Source: Naumannella cuiyingiana
GTDB lineage: Bacteria > Actinomycetota > Actinomycetes > Propionibacteriales > Propionibacteriaceae
Direction: 5' to 3'
DNA: 64,000 nucleotides
Assembly (NCBI RefSeq): GCF_013408305.1
Contig: NZ_JACBZS010000001.1
Coordinates: 620,001-684,000 of the forward strand
Both the position numbers and the translations under genes were made by a program. The notes beneath the pieces were generated by a model. The model was not told the origin of the DNA and did no database searches. It saw nothing but the letters and a program-made list of their open reading frames with translations. Shown here one piece after another: positions 57,703 to 64,000 of the stretch; position 1 is the stretch's first letter, and every line of letters begins with the position of its first letter.

Positions 57703-59382
57703 TCAGCGGGTCACCGTGACGTTGTTCCAGACCTCGTCCTGGACCGGGCTGGGCTCATAGCCCTGGACGCCCTTGCCGAAGGCGAGCGACGGGGCCGGGT
57801 GCGCGATCGGCACGCCGGGAGCGAACTTCGCGATGTCCTCGTTGATCTTGGCGTACGCCGTTGCCTGCTGCTCCTTGTCGGGCAGCTCGCGGGCCGCGCC
57901 CAGCTCGTCGAACAGGGCCTTGTTCTCGAAGCCCCACTCGTTGGACTTGCCACCGAAGAAGACCCCGACGAAGTTGTCCGCGTCGTTGTAGTCGCCGGTC
58001 CAGCCGAGCAGGTGGATGTCGCGCTTGTCGGTGCCACCATCGCCCTGCACCATGTCGAGGTAGTCGGGGGTCCACTTCGCGTTCAGCGGCTCGACCTTGA
58101 TCCCCACCGCCTCGAGCTGGGACTTCAGCGCCACGAAGGTGTCCTCCGGCGTCGGCATGTAGGGCCGCGAGACACTGGTCGGGTACGCGAACCGCAGGGT
58201 CAGATCGCTCTGCCCCGCCTCGGCCAGCAACTGCTTGGCCTTCTCCGGGTCGTAGTCATAGCTCGTGACATCGGGGTTGTAGCCGTTCACCATGTCCGGC
58301 ATGAACTCCTTGGCCGCCACCGAACCCGGCGGCAGCGTCTGGCTGATCACGGCCTCCTTGTCGATCGCGTAGTTGATCGCCTGGCGTACCCGCACGTCCT
58401 GCAGGGCCTTGTTCTTCTGGTTGAAGCCCAGGTAGAGGATGTTGAACGCGGGACGGTTCTTGATCTGCAGCCCCTCGGCCTGCATCGGCTCGACATCGCC
58501 CGGCGCGACCAGGTCGTAGCCGTCGATGTTGCCGGCCTGCAGCTCCTGCTTGCGGGCATTGCCGTCGGGGATCGTCCTCACGATCGCCTTGGCGATCTTC
58601 GGCTTCTCGCCCCAGTAGTCGGGATTGGCCGCCAGCGTCACCTGCTGGCCGCGGTCCCAGGACTCGAACTTGAACGGGCCGGTGCCGGTCGGGTGCTCGG
58701 TGGCGTAGGCGGAGAATCGCGGATCATCCGCCGTGCCGGTGGTGTTGTTGGCGTCCCACTGCTGCATCGCGGCGGGGCTCTGCATGGAGAACGACGGCAG
58801 GGTCATCGCGTCGACGAAGGCGGCGAACGGCTTCTTCAGCGTGATCGTCGCCTTGGTCGGGGACTCGGCGGTGCAGGACTCATAGATCCCGGTGGCGGAC
58901 TTGTCCGCGCCCTCGGGGTTCTTGAAGCCCTTGAACAGCTTCCCGTAGTAGTAGGTGATGTTCTCGTTCTGGTTCAGGCCGGTCCAGTTGTACCAACGCT
59001 CGAAGTTCGCGCAGACGGCCTCGGCGTTGAAGTCCGTGCCGTCGTGGAACTTGACGCCCTCGCGCAGGGTGAAGCTGTGCGTCTTGCCGTCGGAGCTGGA
59101 GGTCCACTCCGTCGCGAGCAGCGGCGCCAGCTCGGTGGAGCCCGGCTGCAGCGAGACCAGGCCCTCGAACATCTGCCGCGCAACCCGGAAGGTCTCGCCG
59201 TCGCTCGCCATCGCCGGGTCGAGCATCACCGGATCAGAGGAGGCGGCAAAGACGAAGGTGTCGGCCGCGCCGCCGCTCTGACCGCCGGGGTCGCGCTCGC
59301 TCTGCGCACACGCCGCCAGCCCCGCCGTGACGAGCAGGGCACCGAACGCGGCCAGGCCGCGCTTCTTCCATCCGTTGCGCAC
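57703..59382 (-). CDS. Peptide ABC importer substrate-binding lipoprotein DppA
   Basis: A 559-residue lipoprotein of solute-binding family 5. Lipobox LAAC near residue 25, then FVFAASSDPVMLDPAMASDGETFRVARQMFEGLV. The family block is LREGVKFHDGTDFNAEAV (near 104-121). It captures oligopeptides or similar ligands outside the membrane. GTG 59382 is chosen because GGAGG lies six bases upstream; the frame opens 12 codons earlier at a TTG. First gene of the dpp operon. Confidence 0.92.
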   Translation of the reverse strand: MRNGWKKRGLAAFGALLVTAGLAACAQSERDPGGQSGGAADTFVFAASSDPVMLDPAMASDGETFRVARQMFEGLVSLQPGSTELAPLLATEWTSSSDGKTHSFTLREGVKFHDGTDFNAEAVCANFERWYNWTGLNQNENITYYYGKLFKGFKNPEGADKSATGIYESCTAESPTKATITLKKPFAAFVDAMTLPSFSMQSPAAMQQWDANNTTGTADDPRFSAYATEHPTGTGPFKFESWDRGQQVTLAANPDYWGEKPKIAKAIVRTIPDGNARKQELQAGNIDGYDLVAPGDVEPMQAEGLQIKNRPAFNILYLGFNQKNKALQDVRVRQAINYAIDKEAVISQTLPPGSVAAKEFMPDMVNGYNPDVTSYDYDPEKAKQLLAEAGQSDLTLRFAYPTSVSRPYMPTPEDTFVALKSQLEAVGIKVEPLNAKWTPDYLDMVQGDGGTDKRDIHLLGWTGDYNDADNFVGVFFGGKSNEWGFENKALFDELGAARELPDKEQQATAYAKINEDIAKFAPGVPIAHPAPSLAFGKGVQGYEPSPVQDEVWNNVTVTR

Positions 59383-59414
59383 GAGAAACCTCCGCAATCG
59401 AGTCCAGGTCCGCG

Positions 59415-60212
59415 TCAACCTAACCCAGAAGGCGTCGGCCCCTCAGCCGTTCGCGATAACGGTTGGGTTGCAACCGCCTGAGTGAGCCGCAGGAGCTCTC
59501 GGATCAGCCGGTCGGGCGCGCTGACCATGATGTCATGATCGCCGGGCAGGGTACGCACGCTGGCGTGTGACGGCAGCCGGGACACGAAGGTGCGCATCCG
59601 TCCCGCGGTGGTGCTCCGATCCGACCGCGGCCACAGGTAGTCGATCGGCATCGCGAGCCGCCGGAAACCGGCGACCGCGGCCCGTTCGGTCAGGGGCCGC
59701 AGCGGCTGCGGGGTGATCTGGCCGAGCACCCAGTCCAACCGGGGATCGTCCTTGGCCAAGGTGTTCAACCACAGCTCGCGTACCGTCTGCTCGGCGACGT
59801 CATAGGCGAGCCCGCCGCGCTCACGGGCGCGGGCCAGGTAGTCCGCACGTCGCCGCGGCGGCAATGTGTCCAGCGCCGTCATCCCCGGCTCCAGCACCTG
59901 GCCGCTGAGGAACACCAGGCGGCGGATCCGGTCGGGGGCGTCCAGCGCCACCCGGGCGATGACCTGCCCGGCCATGCTGTGCCCGACGAGCACTGCCGGC
60001 CGGTCGATGCCGGCGACGAGCGCGGTGATCTCGTCGGCGTACGCGCGCATCGAGGCCCGCTCGGTCTCGCCCACCCGGGCGCCGTGACCGGGCAGATCCG
60101 GCGCGATCGCGGGTACGCCGGCGCGGGCCAACCCCTCGCGCACGAACTGCCAGCACCAGCCGCCGTGCGCCGCACCGTGCACGAGGACCACCACGGGCAC
60201 TCGTGGATTCAT
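59415..60212 (-). CDS. Alpha/beta-hydrolase, methylesterase-like
   Basis: A 265-residue alpha/beta-hydrolase: HGAAHGGWCWQFV (oxyanion region, near 13-25), nucleophile elbow GHSMAGQV (serine near residue 79), acid and histidine in the C-terminal part (LPGDHDIMVSAP, near 225). The pattern is closest to plant-type methylesterase/hydroxynitrile-lyase relatives and bacterial esterases. The substrate is unknown. The ATG overlaps the stop of the binding-protein gene (ATGA), so it belongs to the iron/polyamine-type importer operon and may process its ligand. The dpp promoter must lie within its end. Confidence 0.85.
   Translation of the reverse strand: MNPRVPVVVLVHGAAHGGWCWQFVREGLARAGVPAIAPDLPGHGARVGETERASMRAYADEITALVAGIDRPAVLVGHSMAGQVIARVALDAPDRIRRLVFLSGQVLEPGMTALDTLPPRRRADYLARARERGGLAYDVAEQTVRELWLNTLAKDDPRLDWVLGQITPQPLRPLTERAAVAGFRRLAMPIDYLWPRSDRSTTAGRMRTFVSRLPSHASVRTLPGDHDIMVSAPDRLIRELLRLTQAVATQPLSRTAEGPTPSGLG
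59417..59422 (-). promoter_or_regulatory. Possible -10 box of dppA
   Basis: Minus-strand TAGGTT near the end of the hydrolase gene, 34 bases upstream of the dppA GTG. No -35 was identified. Confidence 0.3.
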
Positions 60213-61327
60213 GCCAGGTAGCCGAAGATCTTGTTGAAGAGTGCCTGGTCGGCCTCCCGGTTCGCGGCCAGGTCGGCGGGCAGCGGGCGATAGGGGATCC
60301 CGCTGGCGATCGACGGCAGATCGATCCCCAGTACCCGCGGCGGCGCCGACGCGGCGATTGCCGGATACTCACCGATCTGTCCGAACACGTCGCCGGCGCG
60401 GCGGCTGAGGTTCCAATTGCAGAACACCTTCGCGGCGGCCGGGTTGACAGGCGACGCACTCACCCCGAGGAAGTAGTCGTAGAGGGCAAAGCCCTCGGGT
60501 GCGACGACGAAACGGACCGGCGCATTGCTGGCCGCCGCCACGTTCACCGAGCTGATCACAGCCGTTGCCGCGTGCAGCTCACCGCGGGCCAGGCTTTCCT
60601 GCATCGCGCCGGAGGAGTCGAAGATCCGCGGCTGCTGCGCGGCGAGGGCGCGCAGGTAGTCCTCGCCGAGCACGTCGAGCTGAAAGCGCAGCAACGACAG
60701 CGAGCTGCCACCGGCACCGGCCTGGGTGATCCCGAGCTTGCCGCGCCAGCGCGGGTGCAGCAGATCCTGCCACCCGCGGGGCTCCTGTCCGGGGGGCACG
60801 AGAGCCGTGTTGTAGGCAAAGGTGAATGCCGGATCGAAGGTCCGGTAGTAGCGGCCGTCGTCGAAGACGACATCGGCACCGAGGTCGTCGATGCCCGGGA
60901 CCCGGTGGCGCCCGAACGCGCCGGCGGCGGCCATCTTGGCCACGCCCGCGGGGTCGGAGGTCCGAATGAGGTCGGCGCGCAGCTTCCCGGCGCCCTGTTC
61001 GCTCAGCACCCGCTCCAGGAGCCGGTTCGGCACCAACCGGACCAGGGAGACCGCCAGCCCGGTGTCGGCGGTGAAGGCCTTGATCACTTCCTTCTCGCTG
61101 TTCTCGACATACCCGCTGTAGAGGATCAGCCCGCCCTCGTCCTGGGCGGCCCGCCACAGCGCCTGATCGGCGATCTGCTCGCCGTCGATGATCAACGCCG
61201 CCGCATCGTCGATCACCGGGGCCCCGGTGACGAGTTGCGTCTGCGGCGGCGGGGCGCAGGCCGCGGCGCCGAGGCCGAGTGCGGCCGCGAGTCCGGCCGA
61301 TCCGGTCAGCAGGGTACGTCGGTGCAT
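60209..61327 (-). CDS. Extracellular solute-binding protein, iron/phosphonate/polyamine type
   Basis: A 372-residue exported protein. The signal begins MHRRTLLTGSAGLAAALGLGAAAC with twin arginines and a cysteine in a lipobox-like context (AAAC, near residue 24). The mature part fits solute-binding family 1/8 of Fe3+, 2-aminoethylphosphonate or spermidine importers: GLILYSGYVENSEKEVIKAFTADTGL (near 66-91) and LHPRWRGKLGITQAG. Tyrosine pairs that bind Fe3+ are not certain. GGGAG precedes ATG 61327. The gene follows its permease with a one-base overlap. Confidence 0.83.
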   Translation of the reverse strand: MHRRTLLTGSAGLAAALGLGAAACAPPPQTQLVTGAPVIDDAAALIIDGEQIADQALWRAAQDEGGLILYSGYVENSEKEVIKAFTADTGLAVSLVRLVPNRLLERVLSEQGAGKLRADLIRTSDPAGVAKMAAAGAFGRHRVPGIDDLGADVVFDDGRYYRTFDPAFTFAYNTALVPPGQEPRGWQDLLHPRWRGKLGITQAGAGGSSLSLLRFQLDVLGEDYLRALAAQQPRIFDSSGAMQESLARGELHAATAVISSVNVAAASNAPVRFVVAPEGFALYDYFLGVSASPVNPAAAKVFCNWNLSRRAGDVFGQIGEYPAIAASAPPRVLGIDLPSIASGIPYRPLPADLAANREADQALFNKIFGYLA

Positions 61328-63048
61328 CACGATCTCCCTTGATCAGAACTGGGTCCCGACGCGGTACGCGCGCCGGCGAAGCGGAGCAGGCCGACCATGA
61401 TCACGACGGCCAGGCAGTAGAGCAGGCTGGTGGATGCGGCGGCGCGCAATGCGCCGTTGTCGTACTCGTCGAACACCGCGATCGAGAGCAACCGGGTGTC
61501 GGAGGTGAACAGGAACAGGGCTGCGGAGAGCTCGCGCATCGCCAGCATCAGCAACAACAACGCGGTGGACAACAGCCCGGTCCGCAGCAGCGGCACGGTC
61601 ACCCAACCGATGGCCCGCAGCCGCCGGGCGCCCGACAGCACGGCGCTGTCCTCGAGATCGGCATCGACCTGCTGGATCGCCGCGGTGGCCCCGCGATAGC
61701 CCTGCGGCAGGTAGATCGACAAGAACGCGATCACCAGCACGACCAGGGTGCCGTAGACGGGCACGGGGGCGACCAACCAGGTCCACAGCAGGCCAAGGCC
61801 CATCACGATCGCGGGCACCGCGAGCGGGGCCATCGCCAGTTGTTCCAGCACGCGCCGGCCGGGCAGCTCGGTGCGATAGACCGAGTAGCCGAGCCAGAAC
61901 GCGAAGGCGGTGCCGATCGCCGCCACCAGGACGCCGACGGCGACGCTGTTGCCGAGCGAGCGCAGGAACTGCGGGTCGGTGATCGTCTGGCCGAGCGACC
62001 AGAACGACAGCGCGCCCGGCCGGGCGAGCTGGGACAGCTCGGCGACATAGGGCGAGGACTGCAGCGAGGCGAGCAGCAGCGCGAGCAGCGGCAGGATCAG
62101 CGCCAAGACGAGGTACGCGATCGCGAAGCCGAGCCCGGCAAAGCGCCAGCGCCCGATCGCGAAGCGCCGCGGCTTCACGCCCTTGCCGGACACGGTGGTG
62201 AAGCGGCGCCGCATCACGATCCGCTGCTGCACGGCGGTGACGATGATCAACACCGCGGTCAGGGCAACGGCCACCGCGGCGGCCTCCGTGCCGCGCGCGG
62301 GGGCGGCGTTCATCAGCCGGTAGATGAAGGCCGGCAGGGTCTCGATCTGGCCCGGCGTACCGATCATCTGCGCGACCGGAAAGTTCTCCATGGTCAGGGT
62401 GAAGACCAGCACGGCGGAGCCGAGGATGGCCGGCAGCACCAGCGGGAAGGTGACATGGCGCAGGGTTGCCCGCGGCGAGCCGCCGTGCACCCCGGCCGCG
62501 TCCTCCAGGTCGGGGTTCATCAGACTCATCGCCCCGTGGATCAGCAAGAAGGCATACGGCGCGTAGTAGACGGCGAGGACGAAGATCAGCCCGCCGTAGG
62601 AATAGATGTCGACCAGGTTCGGCAGGCCGATCGCGCGGGCCGCGACATTCAGGTAGCCCATCGCGGGCCCGGCCAACAGCGACCAGGCCAGCGCGCCGAC
62701 CAGCGAGGGCAGGAACATCGGCGAGATCCCGGCGAAATAGATCAGGCCGCGGGCGGGCGCGTCGCTGCGGGCGGCAAGGAAGGCCAGCACCCCGCCGATG
62801 ATCATGGCGAGCACCGAGGCGCAGGCCGCGACGAACACCGAGTTAGCCAGCGCGCCGAGGGCGGCCGGGGTGGCCAGGATCGCGAAGTTGTCGACCGACA
62901 GGCCGCCGAACAGCGCGCCCGGGCGCGGGGTCTCGGCGCTGATCGCCGCGAGCCCGATGAGCCCCATCGGGATCACCACGAGCACGACCAGCAGCGCGAA
63001 CTGGGCCCCGACGGGCAGCATCCGCAGGGATCGGGTGAGGGTGCTCAT
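61327..63048 (-). CDS. Fused ABC importer permease, iron/phosphonate/polyamine type
   Basis: A 573-residue permease with twelve helices in two halves, each with a binding-protein-dependent permease loop: DLEDAAGVHGGSPRATLRHVTFPLVLP (near 177-203) and DADLEDSAVLSGARRLRAIGWVTVPLL (near 470-496). This is the FbpB/PhnU-type fusion of two permease domains. Its stop shares one base with the binding-protein ATG. The start shares one base with the stop of the ATPase gene, so the order ATPase, permease, binding protein, hydrolase is a coupled operon. Confidence 0.9.
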   Translation of the reverse strand: MSTLTRSLRMLPVGAQFALLVVLVVIPMGLIGLAAISAETPRPGALFGGLSVDNFAILATPAALGALANSVFVAACASVLAMIIGGVLAFLAARSDAPARGLIYFAGISPMFLPSLVGALAWSLLAGPAMGYLNVAARAIGLPNLVDIYSYGGLIFVLAVYYAPYAFLLIHGAMSLMNPDLEDAAGVHGGSPRATLRHVTFPLVLPAILGSAVLVFTLTMENFPVAQMIGTPGQIETLPAFIYRLMNAAPARGTEAAAVAVALTAVLIIVTAVQQRIVMRRRFTTVSGKGVKPRRFAIGRWRFAGLGFAIAYLVLALILPLLALLLASLQSSPYVAELSQLARPGALSFWSLGQTITDPQFLRSLGNSVAVGVLVAAIGTAFAFWLGYSVYRTELPGRRVLEQLAMAPLAVPAIVMGLGLLWTWLVAPVPVYGTLVVLVIAFLSIYLPQGYRGATAAIQQVDADLEDSAVLSGARRLRAIGWVTVPLLRTGLLSTALLLLMLAMRELSAALFLFTSDTRLLSIAVFDEYDNGALRAAASTSLLYCLAVVIMVGLLRFAGARTASGPSSDQGRS

Positions 63049-64000
63049 CAGGCCGGCACCTCCTGCGGCAGGATCCGCACGGCGGCGGGATCGGCGCTGA
63101 CCCAGACCCGATCGTCGGTACGGAAGGCCGGACCGCCGGCCGGCGCGGCCACCTCGACCGCCGGCCCGTCGTCCAGGCCGACCCGGTAGACGGTGTGGTT
63201 GCCCTGGAAGGTGACCACCTCGACGCCGCCCGCCCAGGCATTGCCGTGTCCGTTCGACTCGCCGGCCAGGCTCAGGTCCTCCGGACGGATACAGGCGCGC
63301 AGGGCCTGATCGCCGTCGACGCGCTCCGCCGCCGTCACCGTCAGCGGCGAGTTGTCGATCCGGTAGCCGCCGCCTGCGTCCCCGCGTACCGGAAGAATGT
63401 TGCTGACCCCGAGGAAGTCCGCGATCGACGCGCTCGCCGGCCGCGACCAGATCTGTTCCGGCGTACCGGCCTGGACGATCCGGCCGCCCTGCATCAACGC
63501 GATCCGGTCGGCCAGCGCCATCGCCTCGGCCTGGTCGTGGGTGACATAGACGCAGGTCAGACCGAGCTGTTGCTGGATGCCGCGCAGCTCGATCCGCAGC
63601 CGCTCGCGCAGCCGGGCGTCCAGGTTGGACAGCGGCTCGTCGAGCAGCAGCACGCTCGGCCGCATCACCAGGCTGCGCGCGAGGGCCACCCGCTGCATCT
63701 GCCCGCCGGACAACAGGCTGGCACCGCGATCGGCGTGCTCGCCGAGCCCGACCAGCTCCAGCACCTCGTGCACCCGCTGCCGGGTCTCCGTGCGCGACAG
63801 CTTCTGCATCCGCAGCGGGAAGGCCACGTTCTCGAAGATGGTGCGATGCGGCCACACCGCATAGGACTGGAAGACCATCCCGACATTGCGCCGGTGCGAC
63901 GGCACCTCGATGCCGCGCTCGGCGTCCAGCACCACGCGGTCACCGATGGTGATCCGCCCGGCCACCGGCGTCTCCAGCCCGGCGATGCTGCGCATGGTCG
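63048..64000 (-). CDS. ABC importer ATPase, iron/phosphonate/polyamine type (5' end outside window)
   Basis: Residues after the Walker A of a FbpC/PotA-type ATPase: TMRSIAGLE is the normal continuation of GKTT. Q-loop VGMVFQSYAVWPHRTIFENVAFPL, signature LSGGQMQRVALARSLV, Walker B VLLLDEPLSNLD, switch YVTHDQAEAMALADR. A TOBE-like C-terminal domain follows (about 210 onward of the visible part). The first about 40 residues lie beyond 64000. It drives the fused permease encoded next to it. Confidence 0.9.
   Translation of the reverse strand, partial: TMRSIAGLETPVAGRITIGDRVVLDAERGIEVPSHRRNVGMVFQSYAVWPHRTIFENVAFPLRMQKLSRTETRQRVHEVLELVGLGEHADRGASLLSGGQMQRVALARSLVMRPSVLLLDEPLSNLDARLRERLRIELRGIQQQLGLTCVYVTHDQAEAMALADRIALMQGGRIVQAGTPEQIWSRPASASIADFLGVSNILPVRGDAGGGYRIDNSPLTVTAAERVDGDQALRACIRPEDLSLAGESNGHGNAWAGGVEVVTFQGNHTVYRVGLDDGPAVEVAAPAGGPAFRTDDRVWVSADPAAVRILPQEVPA

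Overview
The window is very GC-rich DNA from an actinomycete. The evidence is strong G/C bias at codon third positions, frequent GTG/TTG starts, many genes whose -10 box sits six bases from the start codon (leaderless mRNAs), and a housekeeping order typical of Actinomycetota: proA, nadD, rsfS, histidine phosphatase, leuS, comEA, comEC, holA, rpsT, lepA. A member of the Propionibacteriales is my guess, but nothing here fixes the family. The conserved genes act as a backbone spread over about 45 kb, with accessory modules inserted between neighbours.

Layout. 1-8289 (minus): eight tightly packed genes, namely a heterodimeric ABC exporter pair, an SppA-type peptidase, a DUF2071 protein, a methyltransferase, two small membrane proteins and a BtaA-like DUF3419 enzyme cut by the window edge. 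An iron-box-like palindrome lies upstream. 8348-10767: lepA and, divergently, rpsT. 10858-20047: a PucR-type regulator divergent from a branched-chain-type ABC importer (livGFHM plus binding protein) followed by an acyl-CoA ligase and an acyl-CoA dehydrogenase, which reads as an uptake-and-activation module for an unknown carboxylic acid. 20154-27186: NamZ muramidase, holA, a zinc alcohol dehydrogenase, comEC and comEA. 27314-29512: an MFS exporter with a DinB-like protein, divergent from an ArsR-type regulator across a twin-dyad operator. 29559-32219: leuS behind a leucine leader peptide and attenuator.

32265-41910: PfkB kinase, DUF4192 protein, two family-4 glycosyltransferases with a DMT-type membrane protein, an L,D-transpeptidase, a DUF1707 protein, a GlcD-like flavin oxidase and a secreted GH16-like protein. 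41994-44283: a DUF5360-like membrane protein and its divergent TetR regulator, then 2,2-dialkylglycine decarboxylase. 44284-46731: a gene graveyard beside a tRNA-Ala(GGC), with relics of a quinone oxidoreductase, an Atg22-like transporter, a ribbon-helix-helix protein and a large serine recombinase, plus one intact GNAT gene between two imperfect direct repeats. 46754-48962: yczE and its divergent MocR-type regulator, ending in a 26-bp perfect hairpin. 48974-53473: VOC and SRPBCC proteins, the phosphatase/rsfS/nadD/proA block and an S4-domain RNA-binding protein. 53494-64000: a dpp-type peptide ABC operon (A, B, C, D, F) and upstream of it an Fe3+/phosphonate/polyamine-type ABC importer with an alpha/beta hydrolase; its ATPase runs off the window.

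The most unusual signals are the candidate iron-regulated lipid-modification operon, a 57-bp element shared by the comEA and DUF4192 start regions with DnaA-box-like sequences, the leuS attenuator, and two divergent promoters in which paired operators overlap the -10 boxes of leaderless genes. Start codons and motif positions were read by hand; no database search was possible.
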